Made by a program: the position numbers and the translations under genes. The notes under the pieces were generated by a model that saw only the letters and a program-made list of their open reading frames with translations, ran no database searches and was not told where the DNA came from. 41,611 nucleotides of DNA from Bacteroidales bacterium (GTDB lineage: Bacteria; Bacteroidota; Bacteroidia; Bacteroidales; Paludibacteraceae): positions 1 to 41,611 of the forward strand of contig DUQG01000077.1 in NCBI GenBank assembly GCA_012837935.1, given 5' to 3'. Position 1 is the stretch's first letter. Each line of letters starts with the position of its first letter. Positions 17,238 through 29,000 of this stretch are shown here, one piece after another.

Positions 17238-17945
17238 ATGAATGAAGAAAAAGTAAGAATCTTACTATGCGAAGATGACGAAAATCTTGGCATGTTGCTA
17301 AGGGAGTACCTACAAACAAAAGGGTACGACTGTGATTTACAGCCTGATGGTGAAGCCGGTTACAAAGCGTTTACACGTAACAAATATGATCTATGCGTTT
17401 TGGATGTAATGATGCCTAAGAAAGACGGGTTTGCACTTGCGGCAGATATTCGTGCCATGAACACGGATGTTCCTATTATTTTCTTAACGGCAAAGTCCAT
17501 GAAAGAAGATATTCTACAAGGTTTCAAGCTGGGAGCTGACGATTATCTATCCAAACCTTTCAGCATGGAAGAGTTGCTGTACCGCATCGAGTCTATTCTG
17601 CGTCGTGTACGTGGCAAAAAAACGAAAGACATAGTTACTTACCAAATCGGACGTTTTGTTTTTGACTCTCAAAAACAGACACTTGAGTTTGATGGCGAAG
17701 AAACCAAGAAACTGACCACCAAAGAGTCCGAATTGCTTACTCTGCTTGCAGCTAATGCAAACAATATTTTGGAACGTAACTACGCGCTGAAAATTATTTG
17801 GGTGGACGACAACTACTTCAATGCCAGAAGTATGGATGTGTATATCACCAAATTGCGTAAACTGCTAAAAGACGACCCCGATGTAGCTATCATCAATATC
17901 CACGGAAAAGGATATAAACTGATTATGCCACAAGTAGAAGAGTAG
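17238..17945 (+). CDS. rprY: OmpR-family response regulator, RprY-like
   Basis: DNA-binding regulator of 235 residues paired with the kinase just upstream. The receiver domain has the acidic pocket CEDDEN at 11-16, the phosphoacceptor D56 in CVLDVMMPKKDGF, the switch T in FLTAK and the conserved lysine in LSKPFSMEE. The C-terminal winged helix (about residues 132-232) carries TTKESELLTLLAAN, the recognition-helix region YFNARSMDVYITKLRKLL and IHGKGYKL. The phrases NARSMDVYITKLRK and RVRGKK are those I associate with RprY of Bacteroides and Porphyromonas. Its targets cannot be deduced. A strong hairpin terminator follows 23 bases after the stop. Confidence 0.87.
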   Translation: MNEEKVRILLCEDDENLGMLLREYLQTKGYDCDLQPDGEAGYKAFTRNKYDLCVLDVMMPKKDGFALAADIRAMNTDVPIIFLTAKSMKEDILQGFKLGADDYLSKPFSMEELLYRIESILRRVRGKKTKDIVTYQIGRFVFDSQKQTLEFDGEETKKLTTKESELLTLLAANANNILERNYALKIIWVDDNYFNARSMDVYITKLRKLLKDDPDVAIINIHGKGYKLIMPQVEE

Positions 17946-17967
17946 TTTTTGGGGATAAAACAAAAAG

Positions 17968-18000
17968 AAAATGCGGTGAAAAATTTCATCGCATTTTTTA
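17968..18000 (+). terminator. Intrinsic terminator after the response regulator
   Basis: AAAATGCGGTGAAA and TTTCATCGCATTTT pair with one G-U and a 2-base loop, followed by a T run. It lies 23 bases after the rprY stop and should end that transcript. Confidence 0.85.
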
Positions 18001-18008
18001 TTTGGGTG

Positions 18009-18027
18009 CGTCGGCTTCCAGCCGACG
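18009..18027. repeat. Small REP-like palindrome
   Basis: CGTCGGCT-TCC-AGCCGACG is a perfect 8-base stem with a 3-base loop, GC-rich in an otherwise A+T-rich spacer. It has no T tract, so it is not a terminator. A degenerate relative (AGCCGGC...CCGAC) lies near 40098-40115 after another gene, so this may be a dispersed palindrome family. Confidence 0.45.
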
Positions 18028-18086
18028 ATTAAGGTTCAAAACCAAAACAACCATTAATAACGCTCGAAGAGCTAATAACAACTAAA

Positions 18087-18345
18087 TAGGGTTTGCTGAA
18101 AAAGTTTTAGGCATGTCAGATACAAGCCGCCAAAGCGCAGATGTATAAACATACTTCAAGCTGAAGGCGGCGAAGTAGATGGCATGCATAAAACTAACGA
18201 AATTTAGCTCTTATTTTTCATTTTGATTGTTATAAAACTGCAAGGCTTTTTAATAATTTCGAATAAAACCCATGCACTTATCTGTTTGTAAGAAACAGCT
18301 AACTTTGTCATTATCAGCAAAATGAGAGTTTTTCAGCAGACCCTA
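18087..18345. mobile_element. MITE-like element or IS remnant with terminal inverted repeats
   Basis: The ends are inverted copies: TAGGGTTTGCTGAAAAA at 18087 and the complement of TAGGGTCTGCTGAAAAA at 18345, differing at one base. The element is 259 bases and has no transposase frame. Internally, a GC-richer block near 18110-18188 contains imperfect inverted arms (GGCATGTCAG...AGCCGCC against GGCGGCGAAG...GGCATGC) around a GTATAAACATAC palindrome. A TA at each outer end may be target duplication or part of the repeat. Similar TIRs occur on DDE-type insertion sequences, which could mobilise it in trans. Confidence 0.65.
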
Positions 18346-18452
18346 AACAACGTAAAACAAATAACAGCGTAAACAACCCAACACCCAAACATCCGAACAA
18401 CCAAACGTCCGAACTAGAAAACATCAAACACCCAACATCCTACACCTTGCAT
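18346..18452. repeat. Degenerate short repeats (AACATCCGAAC / CCAACACCC type)
   Basis: About 100 bases of imperfect repeats built from AACACCCAAACATCCGAAC, AACCAAACGTCCGAAC and CACCCAACATCCTACACC. Related motifs, in inverse orientation, occur on the other side of mutL (20287-20350) and after the SUI1/YciH gene (41252-41280). No coding content is seen. With the elements above this completes the 507-base gene-free stretch between rprY and mutL. Confidence 0.6.
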
Positions 18453-20285
18453 TTAAAAACGTCTCTCAATCTCCTCATGCTGAATATGTGCTATTATTTT
18501 CTTTCCATCGGGTGTGTACTGATGATTAGCACAACTAAACAAATCTTCAAAAAGTTGTACCATTTCTTGCTTGTCAAGCACTTGCCCGTACTGAATAGCA
18601 GTCTTTTTGGCAATAACCATCGCTATTTTTTCTTGAATATTCTCTTTTACAGTCATTCCCGTTTCAAGCACTTCAGCGATTAATTCTTTAAGCAAACTCA
18701 AACAAGAACCTGCCTGCATTTCCGAAGGAATTCCGTTAATTGCATACGCATTTTTCCCAAAAACCTCTATATCAAACCCAACCCAAAGCAACTCAGGCAA
18801 AATTCTTTCCATTACAGCCGTTTCATTCACATCCAGTTCTAAGACCTCCGGAAATAAAACTTTCTGAGAAATGCCTTTCTGATTTTGAATTATCAACATA
18901 TAACGGTCAAAAAGTACTCGAAAATGCGCTCTATGTTGGTCTATCAACATCAATCCGGATTTAGCGGCGGAAATCAGATGTCTGTTTTTATATTGGAAAA
19001 AATCTGTATTTGTAGCAGTCAATTCCAATTCTTGTTGCACCTCATCTTCCACATTAACCTCTATTTCAAAACCCATTGCAGGGTTTTCTTCGCTTTTTCC
19101 CTTCGTAAAGTCACCATAGAGTTTTTCCCAATCAAAATCGGGACGTTTCGACTGCTTAGCGGTACTTTGCTGAAAAGGATTATAATTCGGATTAAAATTA
19201 ACTTTAGGCTGAGTTATTTCCACGTTACTGCCTAATACAGGTATTTCCGGCGAACCCTCTTGATCAAAATCCAGCGGCGGCATTACCTGAAATTTTCCCA
19301 ACGTTTCCTTTACAACCGCCAACACAATCGACCAAATCACCTGCTCATTCTCAAACTTGATTTCAGTTTTGGAAGGATGTACATTGACGTCAATAGAATT
19401 TGGATTTATCTCAAAGTAAATAAAATAGTTGGGATTCTCATTGGGTTTGATTAGGTTTTCGTAGGCAACCATTACTGCTTTGTGAAAGTAAGGATGACGC
19501 ATATAACGTCCATTTACAAAGAAATACTGATTGGCATTCTTTTGAGAAAATTCGGGTCGTCCTACAAATCCGGTGATGGACACTAAGTCGGTATTCGTTT
19601 CAATAGGCAGCAATTGCTGATCCATTCTTCGCTTGGCAAAAGTATCAAACACATTCTCTATGCGAGCTTTCAAATTGGTTTCCGGAAGATTAAACAGTTC
19701 TGTGTCATCGCTGTACAAGCTAAAACTAATCTCAGGATGCACCAACACAATTCGGAAAAACTCATTCCGAATATGCATCATTTCAGTTGAAACCGATTTT
19801 AGAAATTTCCGTCTGGCAGGAACGTTGAAAAACAGATTTTTCACAGCGATATTCGTTCCTTTTGCTGTTTGTACACTTTCTTGACGAAACACTCGTGTTC
19901 CGGCAATTTCGATAAATGTACCCAATTCATCTTCCTCACGTTTGGTTCGTAGCTCCACCTGTGCTACTGCAGCCACAGATGCCAAAGCTTCCCCTCGAAA
20001 CCCCATAGTTCGAAGTGAAAACAAATCTTCTGCCTGCTGAATCTTAGAGGTGGCATGTCTTTCAAACGACATTCGGGCATCAGTTGCACTCATACCTACT
20101 CCATCGTCAATAATCTGTATCAGACTATTGCCGCCACCTTTAATAACTACCTGAATATTTTGAGCGCCGGCATCAATTGAATTCTCTACAAGCTCTTTTA
20201 CAACTGACGCCGGACGCTGAATAACCTCTCCGGCAGCGATTTGATTTGCCACCGAATCGGGAAGTAAATTAATTATATCGGACAT
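18453..20285 (-). CDS. mutL: DNA mismatch repair protein MutL
   Basis: GHKL ATPase that links MutS to downstream steps of mismatch repair. The N-terminal ATPase domain has the four family motifs: VVKELVENSIDAGA, DDGVGM, FERHATSKI and TMGFRGEALASVA. It is followed by the transducer with GRPEFSQKNANQYFFVNGRY and the lysine segment NVHPSKTEIKF. A linker of about 90 residues leads to the C-terminal dimerisation domain. In that domain the endonuclease motif DQHA-x2-E-x4-E is degenerate: DQHRAHFRVLFD from D448. The ACR and CPHGRP motifs are also replaced (AKKTAIQYG, CANHQYTPDGKK). Length, 610 residues, is normal. The start ATG at 20285 gives the family N-terminus MSDIINLLPDSVANQIAAGE. Confidence 0.95.
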   Translation of the reverse strand: MSDIINLLPDSVANQIAAGEVIQRPASVVKELVENSIDAGAQNIQVVIKGGGNSLIQIIDDGVGMSATDARMSFERHATSKIQQAEDLFSLRTMGFRGEALASVAAVAQVELRTKREEDELGTFIEIAGTRVFRQESVQTAKGTNIAVKNLFFNVPARRKFLKSVSTEMMHIRNEFFRIVLVHPEISFSLYSDDTELFNLPETNLKARIENVFDTFAKRRMDQQLLPIETNTDLVSITGFVGRPEFSQKNANQYFFVNGRYMRHPYFHKAVMVAYENLIKPNENPNYFIYFEINPNSIDVNVHPSKTEIKFENEQVIWSIVLAVVKETLGKFQVMPPLDFDQEGSPEIPVLGSNVEITQPKVNFNPNYNPFQQSTAKQSKRPDFDWEKLYGDFTKGKSEENPAMGFEIEVNVEDEVQQELELTATNTDFFQYKNRHLISAAKSGLMLIDQHRAHFRVLFDRYMLIIQNQKGISQKVLFPEVLELDVNETAVMERILPELLWVGFDIEVFGKNAYAINGIPSEMQAGSCLSLLKELIAEVLETGMTVKENIQEKIAMVIAKKTAIQYGQVLDKQEMVQLFEDLFSCANHQYTPDGKKIIAHIQHEEIERRF

Positions 20286-20286
20286 G

Positions 20287-20404
20287 TTTTTAATGTTGGG
20301 TGTAGGATGTAGGATGTTGAATGTTGAATGTTGGATGTTGAATGTGGCTAATTACTCCTTACTATAAACTCCTTACTACACACTACTAACTACTAACTAC
20401 TAAC
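20287..20404. repeat. Two kinds of degenerate short tandem repeat between manC and mutL
   Basis: The first half repeats variants of GGATGTTGAATGTT (with GGGTGTAGGATGTAGGATG). The second half repeats ACTACTAACTACTAACTAC after ACTCCTTACTATAAACTCC. These are imperfect and not coding. The mirror-image motif also occurs before mutL's other end. Confidence 0.65.
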
Positions 20405-20410
20405 TACACA

Positions 20411-21487
20411 CTAAGAATACTTTCCTTTGTACTTAAAGTTCGCATCATTTACAAACTGACGAATTTTCTCCTCTCCATCACGTTTGCAAATCATCAATAC
20501 ATCATCAGATTCTGCAACAATGTATCCGTCTAAATCCTGTATTACCGCCAATCTTCCTTTAGGCAGACTTACAATATTGTTTTTACTTTCATAGAAAATG
20601 GACTCACAAATCAAAGTTGCATTTTGATTCTCGTCTTTCTCTGACAAATCATAAAGCGATCCCCACGTACCTAAGTCAGACCAACCAAACTCAGAGCACA
20701 ACACATACACACCTTCTGCTTTCTCCATGATTCCGTAGTCTATCGAAATGCTTGGACAAGACGGGTACATGCCATTGATAAACTCTTGCTCCTTATCAGT
20801 ATTATATAGTCCTTTACCGGCTTCAAATTTCGTTGTAACTTCAGGCAGATACACCTTAAATGCATTGTCAATGGTCTTTAGGTTCCATAGAAAAATTCCC
20901 GAGTTCCAGAAGAACTCACCTGTTTCAAAAAACACTTTCGCTAAATCTGCATTGGGTTTTTCAGTAAATGTCTTTACCGGACGTGGATTTTCACTACCTT
21001 CACCTACTTGAATATAACCATAACCTGTTTCAGGTCTGCTTGGCTTAATTCCAAGCGTAAGCAAATTATCGTTTTTTTCTATAAAATCAAGTCCTTGCTT
21101 AATGGTATCTATAAATCTCTCTTCTTTTAAAATCAAATGATCAGAAGGTGCCACAATAATATTAGCCTGATCTGTCATTGATTTAATTCGCTCTACGGCA
21201 TATGCAATACAAGGTGCCGTATTTCTTCGAGCAGGTTCTAAAAGAATTTGATTTTCTTTTAATTCCGGTAATTGCTCTAAAATAGTGTCTTTATAAATCA
21301 CATTAGACACCACTAACATATTTGACGCCGGAACCAATGTTCTAAATCGGTCATAAGTCATCTGGATTAGAGAACGTCCTGTTCCAAAAAAATCAAGAAA
21401 CTGTTTGGGTTTTTCCTCTCTACTTATAGGCCAAAAACGAGCCCCTACGCCGCCTGCCATGATAACGCAATAGTTATTCTTGTTCAT
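20411..21487 (-). CDS. manC: Mannose-1-phosphate guanylyltransferase
   Basis: Makes GDP-mannose from GTP and mannose-1-phosphate for glycan synthesis. The 358-residue protein has the nucleotidyltransferase pyrophosphorylase signature MAGGVGARFWPISREEKPKQ at residues 10-29, ILLEPARRNTAPCIAYA, VAPSDHLI, GYGYIQVG, VKTFTEKPN and FFWNSGIFLW. It ends in the domain containing SIDYGIMEKAEGV and WSDLGTWGSLY. It lacks the C-terminal isomerase extension of bifunctional ManC/AlgA proteins, so it is a single-function GMP. It lies between the rpoC terminator and mutL, away from the polysaccharide operon. The weak promoter upstream (TATTTTAG) is not convincing. Confidence 0.93.
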   Translation of the reverse strand: MNKNNYCVIMAGGVGARFWPISREEKPKQFLDFFGTGRSLIQMTYDRFRTLVPASNMLVVSNVIYKDTILEQLPELKENQILLEPARRNTAPCIAYAVERIKSMTDQANIIVAPSDHLILKEERFIDTIKQGLDFIEKNDNLLTLGIKPSRPETGYGYIQVGEGSENPRPVKTFTEKPNADLAKVFFETGEFFWNSGIFLWNLKTIDNAFKVYLPEVTTKFEAGKGLYNTDKEQEFINGMYPSCPSISIDYGIMEKAEGVYVLCSEFGWSDLGTWGSLYDLSEKDENQNATLICESIFYESKNNIVSLPKGRLAVIQDLDGYIVAESDDVLMICKRDGEEKIRQFVNDANFKYKGKYS

Positions 21488-21598
21488 ATCTCTGATTTTT
21501 AATTAATTAATATCTTGTAGAATATTTTTACTAAAATACTCGATTTTATTGAATTATACAAGTTTATTGCGACTTATTATTTTGAGATATTTTCATAC

Positions 21599-21627
21599 AA
21601 AAAGCGTTCGGGTTCCCGAACGCTTTT
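21599..21627 (-). terminator. Intrinsic terminator after rpoC
   Basis: AAAAGCGTTCGGG-TT-CCCGAACGCTTTT is a perfect 13-base stem with a 2-base loop, ending in five T on the minus strand. It lies 35 bases after the rpoC stop and should end the rpoBC transcript. The structure is symmetric, so it could also stop plus-strand transcription. Confidence 0.88.
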
Positions 21628-21661
21628 CATTGTAGATTGCTCTGACTCTATTATAAAAATA

Positions 21662-24600
21662 TTAAGCTAATTCAGAGTCAACTTCTATATCTATCACATT
21701 TTTACGAGCATCTTGAAGTTTTTCATATTCTTCACGTGAACCTACGATTATTTTTTCGTACTCACGCAAGCCGGTTCCGGCAGGAATTAAGTGTCCGCAA
21801 ATTACGTTTTCTTTCAGACCTTCCAGTTTATCTACTTTTCCGTTGATAGCTGCATCATTCAGCACTTTTGTGGTTTCCTGGAACGAAGCCGCAGACATAA
21901 AGCTCTTAGTTTGAAGAGCCGCACGGGTAATACCCTGAAGCACCTGATCTGAAGTAGCAGGAACCGCATCACGTGTCTCTACTAATTTCAAGTCACGACG
22001 TTTCAACATACTATTCTCATCACGTAGCTTGCGAGGTGTAATAATCTGTCCTTTTTTCAGGGTTTCTGAATCTCCGGCATCAACAATTACTTTTTTACCC
22101 CAGATGCGGTCGTTTTCTTCCATAAACTCATTCTTGTCAACAACTTGTTTTTCAAGGAAACGAGTATCGCCTTGATCAATAATCTCTACTTTACGCATCA
22201 TCTGACGAACAATTACCTCAAAGTGCTTATCGTTAATTTTCACACCTTGCAAGCGATATACGTCTTGAACTTCGTTAACGATATAATCCTGTACTGCTGT
22301 AGGACCTTTAATGGCAAGGATATCCGCCGGTGTTATTGTACCATCAGAAAGCGGTGTTCCTGCACGCACAAAGTCATTTTCTTGTACAAGAATTTGTTTT
22401 GAAAGTGGAATTAAGTACTTTTTAACTTCTCCGGATTTGGATGTTACTGAAATTTCGCGGTTACCACGTTTGATTTTTCCGAAGTTGATTTCACCGTCAA
22501 TCTCTGCCACTACAGCCGGATTTGACGGGTTACGAGCTTCAAACAATTCAGTTGCACGTGGAAGACCTCCGGTAATGTCACCTGCTTTTCCTACTGCACG
22601 TGGAATTTTCACAAGCATTTGACCGGCTTTAATATCAGCTTCGTCATCAATTACCAAGTGCGCTCCTACCGGCAAGTTGTATGTACGCAAGATATTTCCT
22701 TTTTTATCCAAAATATTGGCACTCGGAATTTTAGTCTTGTCTTTCGTCTCAATAACAATCTTTTCACGTAGTCCGGTTGTATCATCTACCTCTGTCTTGA
22801 AAGTGATGTTTTCGATTACATCCTCAAACTGTATCTTACCGTCATTTTCTGCAATAATTACCGCATTGAATGGGTCCCAAGTACAAATCACTTGTCCTTT
22901 TTTACCTGCATCACCCGGTTTTGCAAAAAGCTTAGAACCATAAGGAACGTTTTGAGTGGTTAATACGATTTTTGTATTCGGATCTACCAGACGCATTTCA
23001 GCCAAACGGCTTACCACTACCTGATATTCCTTACCATCATCATCTTTTACATCCACAGTACGAAGTTCGTCAAACTCTAATAGACCATCGTACTTCAATG
23101 TAATATTTGATTCTGCAGCAATATTTGAAGCAATACCCCCAACGTGAAACGTACGAAGTGTAAGCTGTGTACCCGGCTCACCGATAGACTGAGCTGCAAT
23201 AACACCTACAGCCTCACCGATATGAACCATACGTCCGGTTGCCAAGTTACGTCCGTAACATTTAGCACAAACACCTCGAGTGGACTCACAAGTCAACACC
23301 GAACGAATTTCAACACGCTCAATCGGTGAATCTTGAATAATTTGTGCCTGTTTTTCAGTAATTTGCTCTCCGGCAGCTACGATAAGTTCATCTGTATTCG
23401 GATGTTTTACATCGTGTACCGATACACGTCCAAGAATTCTCTCATACAAAGATGAGATAACCTCTTCGTTATTTTTGATTTCGGTAGCCACTAACCCACG
23501 CAATGTACCACAATCCTCTTCAGTTACAATAACGTCTTGTGATACGTCCACCAAACGACGAGTCAGGTAACCCGCATCAGCAGTTTTAAGAGCCGTATCC
23601 GCCAAACCTTTACGAGCACCGTGCGTAGAGATAAAGTACTCTAGCACCGACAAACCTTCTTTAAAGTTTGACAAAATAGGGTTTTCAATAATTTGTCCAC
23701 CTTCTACACCTGATTTTTGAGGTTTTGCCATCAAACCACGCATCCCGGCTAACTGACGAATCTGTTCTTTCGAACCACGAGCACCTGAGTCAAGCATCAT
23801 ATACATAGAGTTAAATCCTTGACGGTCTTGTGACAGTTGCTTAATAAGCACGTTTGATAATCTTGTGTTTACGTGTGTCCAAGTATCAATAATCTGATTG
23901 TAACGCTCGCGTGCTGTAATGAATCCATTGCTGAAGCTATTCATAATTTCTTCCACTTCTGCATTACCCTCTTGTACCAAAATCTCTTTTTCTTCCGGGA
24001 TAATAACGTCACTCAGGTTAAACGACAATCCGCCACGGAATGCCATTTCATAACCCATGTCTTTAATATCATCCAGGAACAGAGCTGTACGAGCTACACC
24101 ACAGATGTCAATTACACGTCCGATAATATCACGCAATGATTTTTTTGACAGCAATTCGTTGATAAAACCCATCTCTTCCGGAACGTTTTTGTTAAATAAA
24201 ACACGTCCGATGGTAGTTTCAACCAATTCACTTGCACCTTCTGCATCAGTTATTCTTACCTTAACAATAGCGTGCAAATCTGCTTTCCCCTCATTGTAAG
24301 CAATTTCAGCCTCTTCCGGTGAGTAGAAAACCAAACCTTGTCCTTTTGCACCTACACGTGGTTTTGTGATATAATACAAACCAAGCACCATGTCCTGAGA
24401 AGGTACGGTAATTGGCGCACCGTTTGCAGGGTTCAAAATATTGTGAGAAGCAAGCATCAGCAGTTGCGCTTCCAAAATAGCCTCATTCCCAAGTGGCAAG
24501 TGAACAGCCATCTGGTCCCCGTCGAAGTCTGCGTTAAACGCCGTACATGAAAGCGGGTGTAATTGAATAGCTTTTCCTTCAATCATTTTTGGTTGGAAAG

Positions 24601-25945
24601 CCTGAATACCCAAGCGGTGCAGAGTCGGAGCACGGTTAAGCAATACCGGATGTCCTTTCATCACAAACTCAAGAATATCCCAAATTACCGGATCTTTACG
24701 GTCTATAATTTTCTTAGCTGATTTTACCGTTTTTACAATTCCTCTTTCAATCAGTTTGCGAATCACAAACGGCTTGTAAAGCTCAGCTGCCATATCTTTC
24801 GGCAAACCGCACTCGTGCATTTTCAGTTCGGGACCTACCACGATAACCGAACGAGCAGAATAGTCTATACGTTTACCCAGCAAGTTTTGACGGAAACGAC
24901 CTTGTTTCCCTTTCAAGCTATCTGAAAGTGATTTCAAAGGACGGTTTGCATCCGTTTTAACTGCACTTGATTTACGAGAGTTATCAAATAGTGAATCCAC
25001 AGCCTCTTGAAGCATACGTTTCTCATTACGTAGAATTACTTCAGGCGCTTTAATCTCAATAAGTCGTTTCAGACGATTATTACGAATAATCACACGACGA
25101 TAGAGGTTGTTCAAGTCCGAAGTTGCAAAACGACCACCATCAAGCGGAACAAGCGGACGCAGTTCCGGTGGAATAACCGGTACTACTTTGATAATCATCC
25201 ATTCGGGTTTGTTTCGTGATTTTGAAGCACGGAACGACTCCACGATTTGCAGACGTTTCAACGCTTCTGTTTTTCGTTGCTGTGAGGTATCGTTGCTTGC
25301 TTTATCGCGCAATTCATAAGAAAGTGCATCCAAATCCAATCTACTTAGCAAATCATGGATAGCTTCACCACCCATTTTTGCAATAAATTTATTTGGATCT
25401 GAATCATCAAGCATTTGATTTTCACGAGGAAGAGTTTCCAGTAAATCCAGATATTCTTCTTCTGAAAGCAACTCACCATAAGTAATATTATCTTCGTTTT
25501 CGAGAATTCCGGCTTGGATGATAACGTATTTTTCATAATACACTATTGCATCCAACTTTTTAGTCGGCATTCCTAATAGGTAACCTATTTTATTGGGTAA
25601 TGAGCGGAAATACCAGATATGTGCCACAGGAACAACCAATTGGATGTGTCCGGTACGCTCACGACGAACTTTTTTCTCGGTAACTTCTACGCCGCATCGG
25701 TCGCAGACAATGCCACGATAACGAATACGCTTGTACTTACCACAATGACATTCAAAATCTTTGGTAGGACCGAAAATACGTTCGCAGAATAATCCGTCAC
25801 GCTCAGGTTTATATGTACGGTAGTTAATAGTTTCAGGTTTTAGCACTTCGCCACTTGAACTCTTCAAGATTTCTTCCGGCGATGCCAAGCCGATAGAGAT
25901 TTTATTAAAACTACTTTTTGATTTATTATCTACTTTAAAAGCCAT
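21662..25945 (-). CDS. rpoC: DNA-directed RNA polymerase subunit beta'
   Basis: Catalytic subunit of RNA polymerase, 1427 residues. The zinc ribbon is C66/C68/C81/C84 ([20 protein letters not shown]). The Mg-binding active-site loop NADFDGDQM lies near residue 472, with the lid/rudder region before it ([20 protein letters not shown]). The second zinc site uses cysteines near 813 and about 883-895 ([22 protein letters not shown]). The bridge/trigger helices contain [20 protein letters not shown]. The C-terminus ends in the usual [15 protein letters not shown]-like block ([15 protein letters not shown]). It follows rpoB by 80 bases and is closed by a perfect hairpin. Nothing is unusual. Confidence 0.99.
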   Translation of the reverse strand: MAFKVDNKSKSSFNKISIGLASPEEILKSSSGEVLKPETINYRTYKPERDGLFCERIFGPTKDFECHCGKYKRIRYRGIVCDRCGVEVTEKKVRRERTGHIQLVVPVAHIWYFRSLPNKIGYLLGMPTKKLDAIVYYEKYVIIQAGILENEDNITYGELLSEEEYLDLLETLPRENQMLDDSDPNKFIAKMGGEAIHDLLSRLDLDALSYELRDKASNDTSQQRKTEALKRLQIVESFRASKSRNKPEWMIIKVVPVIPPELRPLVPLDGGRFATSDLNNLYRRVIIRNNRLKRLIEIKAPEVILRNEKRMLQEAVDSLFDNSRKSSAVKTDANRPLKSLSDSLKGKQGRFRQNLLGKRIDYSARSVIVVGPELKMHECGLPKDMAAELYKPFVIRKLIERGIVKTVKSAKKIIDRKDPVIWDILEFVMKGHPVLLNRAPTLHRLGIQAFQPKMIEGKAIQLHPLSCTAFNADFDGDQMAVHLPLGNEAILEAQLLMLASHNILNPANGAPITVPSQDMVLGLYYITKPRVGAKGQGLVFYSPEEAEIAYNEGKADLHAIVKVRITDAEGASELVETTIGRVLFNKNVPEEMGFINELLSKKSLRDIIGRVIDICGVARTALFLDDIKDMGYEMAFRGGLSFNLSDVIIPEEKEILVQEGNAEVEEIMNSFSNGFITARERYNQIIDTWTHVNTRLSNVLIKQLSQDRQGFNSMYMMLDSGARGSKEQIRQLAGMRGLMAKPQKSGVEGGQIIENPILSNFKEGLSVLEYFISTHGARKGLADTALKTADAGYLTRRLVDVSQDVIVTEEDCGTLRGLVATEIKNNEEVISSLYERILGRVSVHDVKHPNTDELIVAAGEQITEKQAQIIQDSPIERVEIRSVLTCESTRGVCAKCYGRNLATGRMVHIGEAVGVIAAQSIGEPGTQLTLRTFHVGGIASNIAAESNITLKYDGLLEFDELRTVDVKDDDGKEYQVVVSRLAEMRLVDPNTKIVLTTQNVPYGSKLFAKPGDAGKKGQVICTWDPFNAVIIAENDGKIQFEDVIENITFKTEVDDTTGLREKIVIETKDKTKIPSANILDKKGNILRTYNLPVGAHLVIDDEADIKAGQMLVKIPRAVGKAGDITGGLPRATELFEARNPSNPAVVAEIDGEINFGKIKRGNREISVTSKSGEVKKYLIPLSKQILVQENDFVRAGTPLSDGTITPADILAIKGPTAVQDYIVNEVQDVYRLQGVKINDKHFEVIVRQMMRKVEIIDQGDTRFLEKQVVDKNEFMEENDRIWGKKVIVDAGDSETLKKGQIITPRKLRDENSMLKRRDLKLVETRDAVPATSDQVLQGITRAALQTKSFMSAASFQETTKVLNDAAINGKVDKLEGLKENVICGHLIPAGTGLREYEKIIVGSREEYEKLQDARKNVIDIEVDSELA

Positions 25946-26025
25946 GTTTTATATTGATAATTTATTGATTTACTAAATTAATACGCATAAGCAGAAAGTC
26001 GTTTTGACTTTTCTCTTCCGACTTA

Positions 26026-29000
26026 TTATTCTAGATTTACACTTAGTGCTAATCCTCTAAGTTCGTGAAGTAACACGTTTAGTGATTCCGGAATTCCCGG
26101 AGTTGGCATAGGATTACCTTTTACTATAGCCTCATAAGTACGAGCACGTCCCATAACGTCATCCGACTTCACAGTCAAGATTTCTTGCAGAATATTAGCT
26201 GCACCAAATGCCTCTAATGCCCACACCTCCATCTCACCGAAACGCTGACCACCAAACTGTGCTTTACCACCAAGAGGTTGTTGAGTAATAAGTGAATATG
26301 GACCAATAGAACGAGCGTGCATTTTATCTTCCACCATGTGACCTAGTTTAAGCATATAAATAACACCTACTGTCGCAGCCTGGTCAAATCTTTCACCTGT
26401 TCCTCCATCGTATAGATAAGTCTTTCCATAGCGAGGAACGCCTGCTTTATCGCACCATTCGTCTAAGTCGCTTAGCTCTGCACCGTCAAAAATTGGAGTT
26501 GAGAACTTAACACCCAGCTCTTTTCCTGCCCAACCTAACACAGTTTCATAAATCTGTCCAAGGTTCATACGAGAAGGTACACCAAGTGGGTTAAGTACTA
26601 TATCTACCGGAGTTCCGTCTTCAAGGAAAGGCATATCTTCTTGACGTACAATACGAGAAACAATACCTTTGTTACCATGACGACCGGCCATCTTATCACC
26701 CACGCTGATTTTACGTTTTTTAGCTATATAAACTTTAGCCATCTGAACAATTCCGTTTGGAAGTTCATCACCGATGGTTATATTAAATTTCTGACGTTTA
26801 ATCTGTGCATCTAATTCTTTGAACTTATGTAGATAGTTCAAAATCAATTCACGAATTAACTCATTTTTATGAGCATCAGTTGTCCATTTTGACAATTGTA
26901 CGGTTGTGTAATCAATTTCAATCAGACGTTCTTTCGTAAATTTACTATTGCGAGATATGATATCTGTACCTAAGAAATCTTTTACACCTGCAGAAGTTTT
27001 ATCTCCAATAATTACAAGCAACTTCTTGATTAAAGTCTCTTTCAACTTAGCTGCTTCCTCTTCAAACTGCTCATCCAATTTTGGAAGGATAGCTTTATCC
27101 GCCAATTTTGCTTTGCGGTCTTTCTGTGCTTTAGAGAACAAACGTTTTCCAATCACGACACCTGATAGAGATGGAGTTGCCTTTAATGAAGCATCTTTTA
27201 CATCACCTGCCTTATCACCAAAGATAGCACGAAGCAATTTTTCTTCCGGCGAAGGATCAGATTCGCCTTTCGGAGTAATTTTACCGATAATAATATCGCC
27301 CGGTTCAATGCGAGCACCTATACGAACAATACCGTTTTCGTCCAAATCACGTGTTGCTTCTTCGCTTACGTTTGGAATATCAGCTGTAAACTCCTCTACT
27401 CCACGTTTGGTTTCGCGAACTTCTAGAAGCTGCTCTACCACGTGAACTGAGGTGAATACATCTTCGCGCACTACGCTTTCGCTAATAACGATAGCATCTT
27501 CGAAGTTGTAGCCTTTCCAAGGCATAAAAGCCACTTTCAAATTTCTACCAATAGCCAATTCACCATTTTCGGTAGAATAACCTTCCGTCAACACTTGCCC
27601 TTTAACAATTCTGTCGCCTTTTCTCACTAGCGGACGCAAGTCAATCGTAGTGTTTTGGTTGGTCTTTATGAATTTAGGAAGTTCATAAGTTTTCAACGAC
27701 GGGTCGAAGCTTACAAACTCTTCTTCTTCAGTACGTTCGTAGTTTATCTTAATTTGTGTAGAATCTACAAATTCAACCACACCGTTTCCTTCAGCTATAA
27801 TTTGCGTACGTGAGTCAAGAACTACCTGACCTTCAATACCTGTTCCTACGATAGGAGCCTCACAGCGTAAAAGCGGAACTGCCTGACGCATCATGTTCGA
27901 ACCCATCAGCGCACGGTTAGCATCGTCGTGCTCAAGGAATGGAATAAGTGCTGCTGCGATAGAAGCAATCTGTGAAGGTGCTACGTCCATCAAATCGACT
28001 TCGGATGGCGGAACAACAGGGAAATCTGCCTCGTGACGAGTTTTTACTACTTTACGAATAAAAGTACCATCGTCATTCAAAGGTGCGTTACCTTGAGCTA
28101 CCACTAAATCTTCTTCTTCCTCTGCAGTATAATATTTAATACCGTTTTCTGACAAATCAACTTTGGAGTCAGATACAGTACGATATGGTGTTGCAATAAA
28201 TCCTAAATCTGTGATTTTAGCATACACACATAACGAAGAAATCAATCCGATATTCGGACCTTCCGGGGTTTCAATCGGACAAAGACGGCCGTAGTGAGTA
28301 TAGTGTACGTCACGAATCTCAAATCCGGCACGCTCACGCGACAAACCGCCAGGTCCAAGAGCTGACAAGCGTCGTTTGTGAGTTATTTCTGCCAACGGAT
28401 TTTGTTGATCCATAAATTGTGACAAAGCATTCGTTCCAAAGAACGAGTTAATCACTGATGAAATGCTTTTTGCATTAATCAAATCTACCGGAGTAAACAC
28501 CTCGTTGTCACGCACATTCATACGCTCACGGATGGTACGAGCCATACGTGCCAAACCAACGCCAAACTGATTATACAGTTGTTCACCAACAGTACGCACA
28601 CGACGGTTACTCAAGTGGTCGATATCATCTACCTCAGCTTTAGAATTAATAAGTTCCACCAAGTATTTAATAATCTCGATGATATCTTCTTTTGTTAATA
28701 TCTTAACTTCAGGATCGATATCCAGTTTCAATTTACGATTGATACGGAAACGACCTACATCACCCAAGTCGTATCTCTTTTCTGAGAAAAACAGGTTGTT
28801 GATAACCTCACGAGCTGAAGAATCATCAGCAGGCTCAGCGTTTCTCAACTGGCGGTAGATATACAATACAGCCTCTTTCTCTGAGTTGCTTGGGTCTTTT
28901 TGTAATGTGTTAAAAATGATGGCGTAATCGCTCTGATTTCCATCTTCTTTATGAATAAGGATAGTAGATGCTCCTGATTCAATAATTTCTTCTATATGAC

